Part shown: piece after piece, positions 23,570 to 34,800 of the stretch
Position numbering within the stretch: position 1 is the first letter of the stretch
Layout: every line of letters starts with the position of its first letter
Assembly (NCBI GenBank): GCA_021397835.1
Contig: JAJFZO010000049.1
Coordinates: forward strand, 3,105,001 to 3,169,000
Source of the DNA: Moringa oleifera
Lineage: Eukaryota; Streptophyta; Magnoliopsida; Brassicales; Moringaceae
Length of the DNA: 64,000 nt
Reading direction: 5' to 3'
Made by a program: the position numbers and the translations under genes
The notes under the pieces: generated by a model
What the model was told of the DNA's origin: nothing
The model's database searches: none
What the model saw: the letters and a program-made list of their open reading frames with translations, nothing else

Positions 23570-26382
23570 CACCATCTATGACAAATATTGTTGTAACAAT
23601 TTTTATTCATTTGGAGAATTTTTTTTTTTTTTGAGTAATTTGATTGTTATTTCCTGAACAGGATATTGTCATGTATGTAAATTCACCTGGTGGATCAGTT
23701 ACAGCTGGTAATAATTATCTTATGAAGATTATGCACTTTCTGCAGTTCGACTGTTTTTTTTTTTCCTTTCATACAATATATGATATGATTTCTGTGCTGA
23801 AGCCTGACTTGCATGCATCCTAAACTTCTTAGGTATGGCCATATTTGATACAATGAGGCATATCCGACCTGATGTCTCAACTGTCTGTGTTGGACTAGCA
23901 GCTAGGTAAGATGTTCATTGGTACTGTTATTCATGGTCACTAAGCTATGTTGCTCTAGTACTCAACTGAATATTACATATTGGTGATTGGTCTTCCTTTT
24001 GTTCTCTGTGTCCTCTGAAAATGATCTTTGACCTTATATGTAATTTCAAAGACAAAATTTGGGGATGTGCTGATGAAATTTAGAATATTAGTGTAATTAT
24101 ATGAATGGTGCTAGTTTCTTGGATTTTGTCTTTCTTTAATCTGTGCTATTCCCAGTTTTCCTCTCATTCATTTTTCTTCTCAATTTTCATTCTGCTATCA
24201 TCTTATGTTCTGATATGAATGCTTGTTGATTATTCCTTGCAATTTGATCTAAGCACAGCTAATAATCTGACTGGCTGTGAGAAGTATGATGTTTTGGTTG
24301 TTGGGATAGTTGGTATTGATTATCTATTCTACAAGGCTGCCTCTCATTTGTGAAGCAGCATACATGATATCAAGGTCATTATATGTAAGATTGATATAGG
24401 TGAGAAAGAAGAAACATGTTATATTGATCATTTCTCTATTTGACTTATAGATCATTTTCTTATGGAATGTATTCATTTTCTGCTGAGAATGGATGGTTGC
24501 TATTTGTTACAGCTTTATTGAAATTTATGTGCAGTTCAGTTGGTGACAGTTTATTGTTTCAGACACTTATGATCTTATGATGCCATCACATGGTTTCTAT
24601 GATGGATTCTTGATGATATATGTTGAACTTTTGTTTTGTTTGCTTCACTGCCAACTCTATTAGTGATTGAAGATGTTTTGTGTTGTGTGATATTGTTTCC
24701 TGCTCTTAGTAGGTCAAGAATAATGAATAAGTTTCATATGGTAACTGCTAAGATAATATCCATTCCAATAGCTGCTCGCACACATTCAATTTTTTCAATA
24801 TCCAACCTTTGTCATATCACTTGCAAGGCCTGACTTTCTTGTTGGAGACCCAGGTCTGAACCTCCTGACGTTTATGAGATCTCTTCTATTAATTCTGTGT
24901 CCCATTAAAAGTCTAATACCTGATGCTTACTTTTCTCTATAGTTGGGACTTAAAATCAATGTAACTTGCTGACCTGTGGCTATCTTCTCTTTTGGTTGGC
25001 GTTGCATTGACTAACTGATTTGGTGGCTTTGTGAAATGAGAAGTATATCTTTTGGTTGGCGCTGCATTGACTAACTTGTTTGGTGGTTTTGTGAAATGAA
25101 AAGTATATGCTTTGATGTGCGCTGCATTGACTAGGTTCGGTGGTTTTGTGAAATAGAAATTATAATGAGTAAAAGGATCATCTTCTTTTTCCCCATTTCC
25201 TTGAGTTCTGTTTCAGCTATCTGAGATTAAGATATAATGCTTCAAATCATTGCTAAAGCTGGTTATTATTATTTGACTTCTGTAAATTGCTTACATTCAG
25301 CTGACAATTGAGTGACATGTTATAAGGTTGATTCGTTAAAAGGTCACTTATTTTGTAGGAGAATACAAATGACTAAATTAAAGTTGAATTCAGTGATAAA
25401 ATCAATTTTTAAAAATTTTATGTTTCACGGCTGAATATGTGGTCAAAGAAACATCTTTGTGGTAGGACTTGAATGTTTGCCATCTCTAAAGATGTATTAT
25501 GCTTTTGATGAACAGTATGGGGGCTTTCTTGCTGAGTGCTGGAACCAAAGGTAAACTCTTTTTTTATTATTGTGTTGTTAAAAGCTGTTTATATCACTCA
25601 TAATATAGTAGTTAACAAGACATGTCTTCTGCTGCATAACTGAAGGAAAACGATACAGTTTGCCCAACTCAAGGATAATGATCCATCAACCTCTTGGCGG
25701 TGCTCAAGGTGGGCAAACCGACATTGATATTCAGGTGTTTCTTCTTTCTTTTTACCTGAAACCCTTTCTTTTTCTTTTTCACATGGTTCTACATTAGGTA
25801 TGTCTTGGAACATCATAGCTAATATGAGAAACTCATAGTAATGAGCCCTAGCTGGGACATAAATTGGGTTTCACCCAATTACATATAAAAAGATACTTCG
25901 CAGGGTTTTAGGCTGCCCTTGTAGTCTTTGATGAGTTGTTGATTACATGATTACATCAGAGATTACCGGGGGCTCCTTAATTGTAATATATACCAAATAT
26001 CTACTCAGTTAAATGCTTTTAACCGACACCTGAGGTTTGCCTCTTTAGGTGTATTCTTGTAAAAGCACTAAAAACTTAAGACCCTGGTTTAATCATAAAG
26101 TTGGCCCTGCTGTGTTTATTTGAACTATTTACATACCCTAAATAAAGATATGGTTCGCAGGCAAATGAAATGCTGCATCATAAGGCAAACTTAAATGGGT
26201 ATCTAGCCTACCACACTGGTCAAAGTCTTGAGAAGATCAACCAGGATACAGATCGTGATTTTTTCATGAGTGCTAAAGAAGCCAAAGAGTATGGACTTAT
26301 AGATGGTGTCATCATGAATCCTCTCAAAGCTCTCCAGCCACTAGCAGCTACAGCAGACAATAATGATCAGCCTGGTGCGTAA
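21991..26382 (+). CDS. CLPP5: Chloroplast Clp protease catalytic subunit ClpP5
   Basis: Serine-protease subunit of the stromal ClpPR core, which works with ClpC/ClpD chaperones. It is 306 residues in nine exons: 21991-22118, 22773-22892, 22974-23088, 23183-23275, 23662-23707, 23833-23905, 25516-25550, 25646-25734, 26161-26382. The first 70-80 residues are a Ser-rich chloroplast transit peptide opening MAHTCMSTS. The mature part is nearly identical to Arabidopsis ClpP5 as I know it. The catalytic triad is intact: Ser192 in GLAASMGAF, His217 in MIHQPLGG, Asp266 in DTDRDFF. This separates it from the inactive ClpR subunits. The Ser192 codon is split AG|T by the largest intron (23906-25515). The C-terminus ends near NNDQPGA without the long extension of ClpP4. 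Confidence 0.97.
23533..23567. repeat. (CT)n microsatellite in CLPP5 intron 4
   Basis: A nearly uninterrupted CT run of about 17 units lies in the intron before the exon starting at 23662. It is too far from the acceptor to be the splice pyrimidine tract itself. Confidence 0.9.
24991..25165. repeat. Three tandem 60-bp repeats in CLPP5 intron 6
   Basis: Copies start at 24991, 25051 and 25111. Each carries a GCATTGACTA core and a GGTxxTTTTGTGAAAT block. Copies one and two are very close. Copy three is more diverged and lacks a few bases. The array is wholly intronic. Confidence 0.92.
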
Positions 26383-28579
26383 ACTTTCCTGGATGGTTAC
26401 TGCAATCAATGACAATGCTGTATTTAGAGTTCAAGTGAGAAAGCTCTTCGTACTGCTCCGTGCTTTTGAAAGTGAATAATTGATATGTAACATAGCGGTG
26501 AAGAATTTTTTGTTAGTTTGTGGCCAAACCCAAACTTTGACTAATAGATAGAACTTTTGAAGTGTCCCTTGTTGTCTTTTGCCCTCATTTTGCTACTTGA
26601 GCTGATGAATCTTAACTCTCTTATTTGAAGCACAATTAATGAATGAAATTCCCCCAGCCCCCACCTCTTTCTTATGCATGAAATACATTCCTTTGTGTGT
26701 GCAAAGCCCAAATATCTATGCATATCGGTGTCTTGTGAAGAGGGATCAATCCAGTTTCCAGCTTATGGCTTAATCTATTGATTTGAGTAAGCTTCTCATC
26801 TTTGACCTTTGGTCAATACTCTCTTTAATTTTTTGAAAGCACATTTTGATGGTAGGGCGTCCTCAGTTGATTTTTTTTAAAAAAAATAAATTAGATAAAT
26901 AATATTTTTTTTATAATTATATCAATGTGATAAATATAGATATACATATATATAATTTTAATCATTGATTTCTTTATAAAAAGATCAGTCCATTATTTTG
27001 AGAATGATTTCTTTTACTCTGTGCTAAGAGCATGAGTCACCTTCTCTTTCTGTTTTTTCCCAATTGAATGAAGGCCATTTTCTAGCAGGTTGCTTTCTAT
27101 ATCATTTCTCACAACAGCTATTCTAGTGATACTTGAAGGTACAGTCACAAAAAGTTGTCCACTGATGACTTCCCTGAAGAGAGTGGCAGACAGTGTCCAA
27201 GATGTCCAAATATTGGACTTGTCAGCCTAATTCTAATTCTAAAGCCTAGCCAGACCCCAACTTTGATTATTTCTCTAAAGAGGGTCTGGTTCTGGGGCTT
27301 AAAAGTTACAATCACTCTCCTGTTTTCTTTTTTTATTCATAATGGTCAATGAACTTGATGATTAGGGGTTAGAAAGAACTCAACCAACCAAATGGACTGT
27401 TGGATTAAAATTTCTTAATCTAAAGTATCAATAGAATCAAATGTGCAAATATTTTTTAAATTTTATTTGTAAAACCATCAAATAATAACCTACCAATAAT
27501 ACCAAAGTACAAAATAACTTAGTTAATTTCTTTTTTATTTGTTTTTCCTACTCTTCTATTGTTTATGATTAATCAACAACCAAGTTTTCCTTTCCCCTTT
27601 TAAGTAAATGCAAATTTTTAATTAATTATTTTTTCTCCTTTCAAGTAAGATTTTAATTTTTAATTAGTTTTTAATAATTTTTTATTCAAAGCAAATATAA
27701 ATATATATATATATATATTGAGATTGTCTATTTGGCCTATTTCAATGATAACATATTCATGATATATCTCCATCTTCATGTCATTTATTTATATATTTTT
27801 AAGATTTAAATGATTTAAATAATTATTTCAAAATTTGAAAATTTTAAGACCAATAACTATATTTTGAAAACTAATTTGATTTGAATTTTTTTCTATAAAT
27901 TTAAGTATTTACTTTTAATTTTAATTTATTTTTATTAAGTAAAACATAAAATTTGTAATTAAATATATCATTATAAAAGAAAAAAAACTGAACCAAATCC
28001 AAATGTAAAAATTTCAATTCATTTGAGTATTCCCATTCCATCAATTTGATTGGAATAAATTTCTTTTAGACCCTATCAATATCGATTTGGATATGAATTA
28101 GACAGATCAGGCTCCAAAACGATCTGTGATCATTCTCATTGACAAAGGAGTTTCCTCTGCCTAAGGGCATCAAATCTTTCTTGGTAGCCCTTGGCGGATT
28201 GGATTCCGTGTCATATGGTGACGTGCATGAAATGCACCAACAAGGCTCTGGCCATTGTTCATCGTCCTGAAGGCTGAAGTCCTCATGACAGAACTGAGAC
28301 AATTCGGGTTTCTTATGTCATCTTCTGGCACTTTTTTGGTGTTTGGTGCTAGGGATTCTATTTAACTGCCAAACCACCAAAAGACCATAATTTTCCCTGA
28401 CCCAGTTCCTCAATCAAGCTACAGACAGCCTGCTGCAAATGGGAAACTTGTAAGGAGAGGATTTCACAGCCACTAGCATCACAAAGATCGCAGAGCACTC
28501 AGCCACTCACTCGTGAACCTCGTGCCTTCTTTTAACTAATAATATACAGAAAAACCACCACCCAACAAAAGAAGCCAAC

Positions 28580-28617
<38 letters not shown>

Positions 28618-28916
28618 GCGGGCGTGTTGCTTTGCTTCACGTGTGTGTCTTTATCCGTGGGACTATGGTGAGTTCATCTGAATCATCTCATCTACCGAAG
28701 GCATTATTCCCAATCTCCCAGGTCGGATGACAGCTATTGTCTAGCCTTTCCCTCAGGCCTAATGCCAAAGCAACCCAGCTTTCTCATTTTGTGAACCCAG
28801 AAATGGGAAAAACCAGAAGATGTCGTGGAGATAGTAAGTACAGGTAGTGGGCATTTCATTTATGAACATTTTAGTTACACTTTCTAGGGCGGCTACATAC
28901 TCTGGAAGCACTTAAA
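26383..28916. other. Intergenic region between convergent CLPP5 and WRKY genes
   Basis: CLPP5 (+) and the WRKY gene (-) point toward each other. The stretch includes both 3' UTRs, AT-rich DNA (about 26870-27000 and 27400-28060), a (TA)n run at about 27700-27718 and a (CT)n run. Short open frames occur but none has a recognisable domain or splice-consistent structure. Confidence 0.6.
28584..28615. repeat. (CT)n microsatellite
   Basis: Sixteen CT units downstream of the WRKY stop codon. On the minus strand it is a GA run. Confidence 0.9.
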
Positions 28917-30129
28917 TCAAGAGGGGATAACAGGAATGCTTTCATCCGAAACACTGCTGCTATTGAAGCTTGAGAACCCTGAAGATGCAGGCAGTTCTTC
29001 GAGCTCATCGAAGAAGTCAGTTTCTTCTGATTTTGGTGTACTGGAAAATGTAATGAGATGAGAGCAAGAAAGCGGCCCTTCATCCAGGAGAAAACCTAGA
29101 GTGTCGTGGGTTCTCTCAAGACTCAGTGTGAATGGGTCTTGTTGGTTGATTATATTGTCTTGGGGACAGTTTAACGGGGACTGTAAGTAGTGGAAGTGAT
29201 CTTCCCTTGCACCTTCGTCCATGGCGGCCGTGATGGGTTGTTTCTGTACTTCCTCCTGCTCTTCTTGAGGGTCTTCTCCACCCATGGCTGCCTTGATGGG
29301 TTGTTTCTGTACCTCTTCCTGCTCTTGTTCTTGTGGGTCTTCTTCTTTCAGGGTTACTGGATGATCCTCCATGGATTCTATCTTGTGTTCTTCCGGCTGG
29401 TCGGCATCGTCAATGGTTTGGATATCAGGCCCTGGATGGTTGTGGCTGGAGGTGTAGGTGATGATGAGCAATGAAGAGTCGGTTCGGCATCTCTCTACTT
29501 GCTTCTTGGCTGAACAACCCTTTGATGTGCTGCATCTGTAATACCCTCTGCAAGTATGGGCATGCATATCTGTGAGGATTCTTGATCTTAAGAGGAAGCA
29601 GCCATGGAAAACAATAAAGAGCAAAAGACAAATCTTTGCTAATTCATGCTATCAGAGGACAGGCAAACCAAGAAGGAATGAAATTACTATCTGGGAGACA
29701 ACAATTTTCATGGGAAACAAACAGAAAAGGAGTAGAAGAAGCAAACCTTGGGTAAGGAGATCCTTTGATGGGTTTCTGCCCGTATTTCCTCCAGGACCAA
29801 GGATCTGAAGGTGGCCCTTCATTCTTCAACTTCCCCACATTTTCTCCAATTTTCACAGTGACAATAGTCTTAGGAACCACTTTCCTACAACATCCATGAG
29901 AAACATAACAGGTGAGAAGAATTCAGATGCATAAGGAGACACCCTGCGAAACCTAATGCCAAAAAGAAATGTACCCTTCAAACTGAATTAGCCCGTTTAC
30001 ACATTGAAGCCCTGAGAAAGCAGCAGAAAGAGAAGAATATAGACAAACCCACCTTCTTTTGGATGACTGAGTTCCTGGTTGAAGTTCTGAAGCCTGTGAG
30101 TCCAATTTGGTAGCGAGTGTACCCTCCAT
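28917..30129 (-). CDS. WRKY transcription factor, group IIe (WRKY65/WRKY69-like)
   Basis: Nuclear DNA-binding protein of 281 residues in three exons: 30129-30053, 29884-29747, 29547-28917. It would bind W-box elements (TTGAC core). WRKYGQK is at residues 57-63, followed by a C2H2 finger with Cys in RCSTSKGC and the HNH pair. The second intron falls directly after SPYPR, the conserved R-type position of group IIe. The basic QSSKRRK stretch just before the domain probably serves as the nuclear signal. The short N-terminus (MEGTLATK) matches the WRKY65/69 subclade. The C-terminal half is acidic and Gln/Glu-rich, with two tandem 21-residue repeats, and may be an activation region. Exact orthology between WRKY65 and WRKY69 is not settled here. 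Confidence 0.93.
29221..29346 (-). repeat. 63-bp in-frame tandem duplication in the WRKY C-terminal region
   Basis: Units 29221-29283 and 29284-29346 are close copies and keep frame, each encoding 21 residues built around EEVQKQPI(K/T)AAM. They differ by a few substitutions. The repeat lies outside the DNA-binding domain. Confidence 0.92.
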
Positions 30130-32783
30130 GACTGCAACCTGTTTACTGTATTACCCCGAAAAGCTTTCAAACAGACAGAGATGGATGTTTTGGAAATGGA
30201 AGACTTTTCCCATAAAGAAGAGAGCGCAAGAGCTTTGATTGATTAAGAGAGAGAAAAGGCGGAGGGGGAAGTTAAGACAATAGATGACAAAAACACTCAA
30301 AGATTGCTTTTTCTCCCTATCTTTTTCACTCATTTAATATAAACTATGAACACAACAATGACTTTAAGGCCATTCAGCACCACCCCCAGCCCATTGCCAC
30401 TCCCACCCCCACTCCCAAATAAAATAAGCAGAGACCCACACAGTTGAACATAAATTGAAGATATTTCAGTGGAGAAACATGAGGCCCCACAAGCTCTCCT
30501 TGATTGGCTACGTAAGCAAGAATGGGGCCCTTCATATGTGCATGCTTGCATACACACTCTGGATCTCCTGTTGCCAATTAGGTATTACTTTTCTTGAGCC
30601 AAATTGTGAACATAGACACATTCGAGAACTCGGAAACCCCAGAAAAGAGATGTAATGCACTTGGATTTTATGGGATTTCGTGGGGCAAACCATGTCATCG
30701 CAGAGGTCAATAACTCTCTTTTTTGGTGTGGAAGTGTAATGGAACCACCATGGCTCGTGTGAAATCACAGGGTCTCTCGGGTATCTTCTGCTGTTCCCTT
30801 TCAGATGCACGTGTCCATTGCCCAGCTCTTCTCCTCTACCTGTGAACAGAGCAATCTCTCTCTCTCTCTCTCCACCCAGTAAGGGAAACTTCATGAACTT
30901 GGCCAAAAAATGAATTCCGAAATTACAATAACGTGGTACGCCAAATGAAAGTGAAGCTATAGGTTGAGTGTTAATCAAGGTGAAATGAAATAGAAGGGAA
31001 GCTCATCAATGCCGCTCTGACTCTCAAGCTCTAAGGACCACAGGCTACTGCCAGCCAATCCATTGGCCAAAAAGCAGATGAAAATGCAGAAAACTTACAT
31101 AAAAGCGAAGGAGAAGTTAAGGTACCTTCATCCTTATCTTACCCCTTCATACTTATCAGATAAGGTAAAATTGTATTCAACTTGTACTTCCTTGGATTTC
31201 AGAAACTCATTGAGAGTAATTAAGGTAACTACTACAACCCCACTTCCCCATCGTTTTGGGTCTGCAATCTGTCCTGTCCAGCTGTGGCAGGTCCTGAAAG
31301 CAACTCGGGAATGGAGCCGCTTGGACTAATCCGGCCCATAAAATTATGGTCAAGGTCAATTCAATTGGTAATATCATCTATTTAAAAAATGTGTTATTCA
31401 TGAATTTTAATAATTGGATCATATTCACAGATTATTTTATTATGTAAGAGTTAGTTTCATTATACTAACAAATTATTTTATTATATTTTAAATACATTAA
31501 TTTATTTTTTCTCAAAAAAATTATACACGAATTAAGTCAATAAATTTTTATGAAAATTAATTCATAAATAATTTTATTTATTATTTTTAAAAAATAATAT
31601 TAAAAATAATTGTAAAATATTAAATAAATATTAATAAAAATATATAAAAAATTATTAAATTAATTATTTCAAACTTTTAAAAAATCAAGTATATAATAAA
31701 TATAATATATTTTTATATATAATATTAAAACTAAAAATTAATAAGAATATATATTATAATTTAAATATGATATAATTTTAAATAATCATAATATTTAATC
31801 AAAATGAATAAATATATTAACTTTGTTTTTTGTAAAATAAATTGGTTTATAAAAATAGATAAACTAAAAAAAGATATTAATAAATTAACTTTATATATTT
31901 AAAAAGATTAATATATAAATTTCATTAAATTCAAATTAACTCATTTATTTTAATTTAATAAATAAATTTATTAAACTATTTGATTTAAAATTTATTAATT
32001 TATAAAATAAGTAACTCAAATTCGATCTGATTATTAAAAAAATGGACCCACTAACTGTAACCCCCATAATGATCTGATCGTAAACCTGAAAATCGGCCTG
32101 TGCCAAGATGGGCCTGTGAGAAATGGGATAGAAATAAAAAGCCTCGCTTGTTAAATTGTGGAAATGCCAGTTTCCTTATTCCATCAGAGTCACACGATAA
32201 ACAAAAGAATTTCAGTAAAAAGAACCCTTGATCGGATGGTTGATCAAGTGGCTCATGAAGAAAGCAAAGCTGGTTCGTCTCTCCGTGCTTTGTCTGAGTT
32301 AAGTAAATGGTTATTTCAACGTATAGAATACTATCTAACCCCAACCACTGACCCTACCTTCCTTCTTGAAGCTTTGCGTAATAACATTTCTTTGGCTGAA
32401 AAATTCTTACTTTTTCTTTTTCTCTTAAACAATCTTAATAATAACATATTAATTTCTATAAAATTATTGAGGGTGCAGGCAGGTTGCAGTGGGCACGATC
32501 CAGAGGTATTGACTTGTAGTATGATCGAGACCGTCCATCTACTAACCGAACCATTGCATCTCATCCGTTCAAATGCACTGGTCAAACAACATGTTGCGGG
32601 GTCCACATACTCTCGTAAACAATTGAAAATGATTGGATGGTCGTTTGGTAGACATCTCAGGAATACAAGCACGTAGTCTTTTTTTTTTTTTAATTTTTTA
32701 AAAAATGATTTTTCTGTTTCCTATCAATTTTGCAGTGAAGGGGTCAAATAATCTCCACTTGTACATTGGGAAATGATGCTTGG

Positions 32784-32814
<31 letters not shown>

Positions 32815-33196
32815 AGATTGAATCGGTGATATTGCATTGAAAAAGCATATAGTATACGTAATTAATTAAACAGAAGCATGGTACATGTACTGATTAATTA
32901 CATAGATAGCTAGGTAGATTAATGCATGTTGGATTGTGATCTCAACACCCCCTCCCCCCCCAAAAAAAAAGGCAAGAAAGTTATGGCTTTCCGATGGATA
33001 TATTCCATCTAAGAAGTCCATGTCCTTCTATATCAACCACCTTAAAATATGGACGTGGCAACCACTCTATGATCCTTCCCTTGAACTACCAGTTTGGTCA
33101 CGTATATAGGCCAGATCTTATCATACTTAATGTCTTCATATCATCTAATACAGAGAGCTTCCTGAGTTGTCGTATTGCTTCAGGACAAAGAAGGAG
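30130..33196. other. Intergenic region upstream of the WRKY and membrane-protein genes
   Basis: This divergent gap contains the WRKY promoter (minus strand, from 30130 upward), a CT run near 30857-30872, a strongly AT-rich block (31370-32040), a (TA)n run at 32791-32814 and a poly-C/poly-A junction near 32950-32970. An open frame at 32164-32676 (+) has no recognisable domain, crosses an AT-rich stretch and is not called. Confidence 0.6.
32791..32814. repeat. (TA)n microsatellite
   Basis: Twelve TA units upstream of the membrane-protein gene. Confidence 0.9.
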
Positions 33197-34045
33197 ATGG
33201 TTTGGCTTCATTGGCAACAAAAGGCTGAGCAGTTCCTCGGTTCTGCTCTTCTGCTTGTTCCTTTTCACATCCTCACGATCACTCTCCTTAGCCTCTTGCT
33301 TCCTCTCTCGTTTCTCCTTCTCTCCAGGCTCTCTTCCGCTCAGTTTCTCTTGAGCATCAGTTCTTGGGCCACGATATCATCCTCTTCTTCTTTTCTCTTC
33401 TCTTTCTTTCTTTACACAAACCCAGCTTTGCTGTATGCTCTTGTTTCAGGGATCAGCGTCGCCACTCTCGTCCACGGCTTGACGGGTAATAAGATCAGCC
33501 TTGTGACTGAGTCACCAGGGACAGTTCACCGACCCCGTTTGTACACTGCGTGGATATTACTCTGCATGTTACAAGTGTGCGTCGGTTTAGGCATCGAAGG
33601 AAGCATAGAGGCGAGAGTCGTCGGATTCAACGTCGGCATCGAGAGAAGCTTATTCAGCAGGGTTATATTCTTCTTGGGCTTGCATGAGACTATGCTTGTC
33701 TGGTCAAGAACGGTGGTGAGACCTGTCGTTGACGACACGATCTTCGGGTTCACCAGGGACGAGAAGTGGATCGAAAGAGCGGCCATGGCGGTGAGCCTAG
33801 GCTCGTTGTGGTGGTGGAAGCTGAGGGACGAGGTGGAGGCTTTGGTTATTGTGGCTGAGGTCAAGAAGGAGCTGCCTATGGGTATTGGAGTTGCTGACTT
33901 TGTGGGTTGGTGGTTGTATTACCTCATGGTGACAATTGGGATGGTTCGGGTTGTAAAAGGCCTAATGTGGTTTGGTATGATTTTGCTTTGTAAGAGAGTT
34001 AGAAGGAACCATACTAACTCATCTGATAATGACGATAAGGTCTGA
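33197..34045 (+). CDS. Plant-specific multi-pass membrane protein of unknown function (At2g47360-like position)
   Basis: Single-exon gene for 282 residues starting MVWLHWQQ. Several hydrophobic segments are visible. Two lie in the first third, a Leu/Ser-rich stretch then a Phe/Ser-rich one. Others surround ALVSGISVATLVHG, TAWILLCMLQVCVG, VIFFLGLHETMLVW and a C-terminal VGWWLYYLMVTIGM helix pair. The C-terminus is hydrophilic and Asn/Asp-rich. No enzyme motif is seen. Plants have an uncharacterised family of this size and topology. The flanking PMEI, INO80-subunit, NHL and COX5C genes suggest it corresponds to Arabidopsis At2g47360, but this rests on position and recollection rather than alignment. 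Other in-frame starts further upstream would need a non-ATG codon. Confidence 0.75.
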   Translation: MVWLHWQQKAEQFLGSALLLVPFHILTITLLSLLLPLSFLLLSRLSSAQFLLSISSWATISSSSSFLFSFFLYTNPALLYALVSGISVATLVHGLTGNKISLVTESPGTVHRPRLYTAWILLCMLQVCVGLGIEGSIEARVVGFNVGIERSLFSRVIFFLGLHETMLVWSRTVVRPVVDDTIFGFTRDEKWIERAAMAVSLGSLWWWKLRDEVEALVIVAEVKKELPMGIGVADFVGWWLYYLMVTIGMVRVVKGLMWFGMILLCKRVRRNHTNSSDNDDKV

Positions 34046-34800
34046 ACTTGACCTTTTCTTGTTCCTCTGAAAAAGAAAAATTAATTTTTTTTTTCAAATA
34101 CTCTTTCTTATTTCAACTGGGTGTAACTTGTACCAAATATTGTATTCATTTAATTAGTTTCATTAATTATTGAAGTCATCACATGCCCTTGGATTGCTCA
34201 ACAAAACACAATTAGCAATTAATTAAACCTGGAAATCATTTCCTCCTTTAAAAAAATGGGATGATTGTGCATGCCCACCAGCATCCTTGTCTTGCACTAG
34301 ACCTAATAATAAAGTTAAAAATAAGATGTGTTAATTGGCTTCATATTTTAAAACTTTAATTATTCTTGTATTAATACTTGAACTTATTGGTTATACCCTC
34401 GAGGCTGCTCCTGCTTAGATGGATGTACAAAAATATTTTCTGAACATCGTATAATAAAATGCACAAGTAATTAATCCCATCATTCGTGTATTGGATGGTT
34501 AATTGTCTGTCTTTGTTTAAGCATCATTGAAAGTATCATTAAAAAACTAAATTATCTCATCATCATGGATACGATTTTTCTACCCAAGTATCTTCTCTTT
34601 TCATCCAGTTCTTTGGCATTTCCTGGCTGCATCCCTCGTTGATCACATCGAAAGATCACCATCAGAGCCACAAATCCACCTGTTTTCTTTTCCTTAGATA
34701 TGTTAGTCACCGTGAGGTGTTGCAATGAAGTTGATAAAGATTTTATATGATCAGAATCTAATTGAGATTGATTTTGGTGATCATCGTCTCCCTCCTGGCT
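34046..34800. other. Intergenic region before the GRAS gene
   Basis: The 3' flank of the membrane-protein gene and the promoter/leader of the GRAS gene. I see no other coding sequence here. Confidence 0.5.

Noticed and set aside
21991..26382. Identification as an inactive ClpR subunit
   Set aside because: Ser192, His217 and Asp266 are all present with the same spacing as bacterial ClpP.
28066..28302. 78-codon open frame on the minus strand between CLPP5 and WRKY
   Set aside because: No recognisable domain and no splice partner.
29190..29474. Open frame antisense to the WRKY C-terminal exon
   Set aside because: Shadow of the Glu/Gln-rich coding repeat. The minus-strand WRKY frame explains the sequence.
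30532..30978. 148-codon open frame on the minus strand upstream of the WRKY gene
   Set aside because: Contains a CT microsatellite read as an Arg-Glu repeat and has no domain. It lies in the WRKY promoter.
32164..32676. About 170-codon open frame on the plus strand
   Set aside because: Its middle passes through A/T-rich sequence coding Leu/Asn/Ile runs, and neither end resembles a known protein. I treat it as chance, though transcript data could overturn this.
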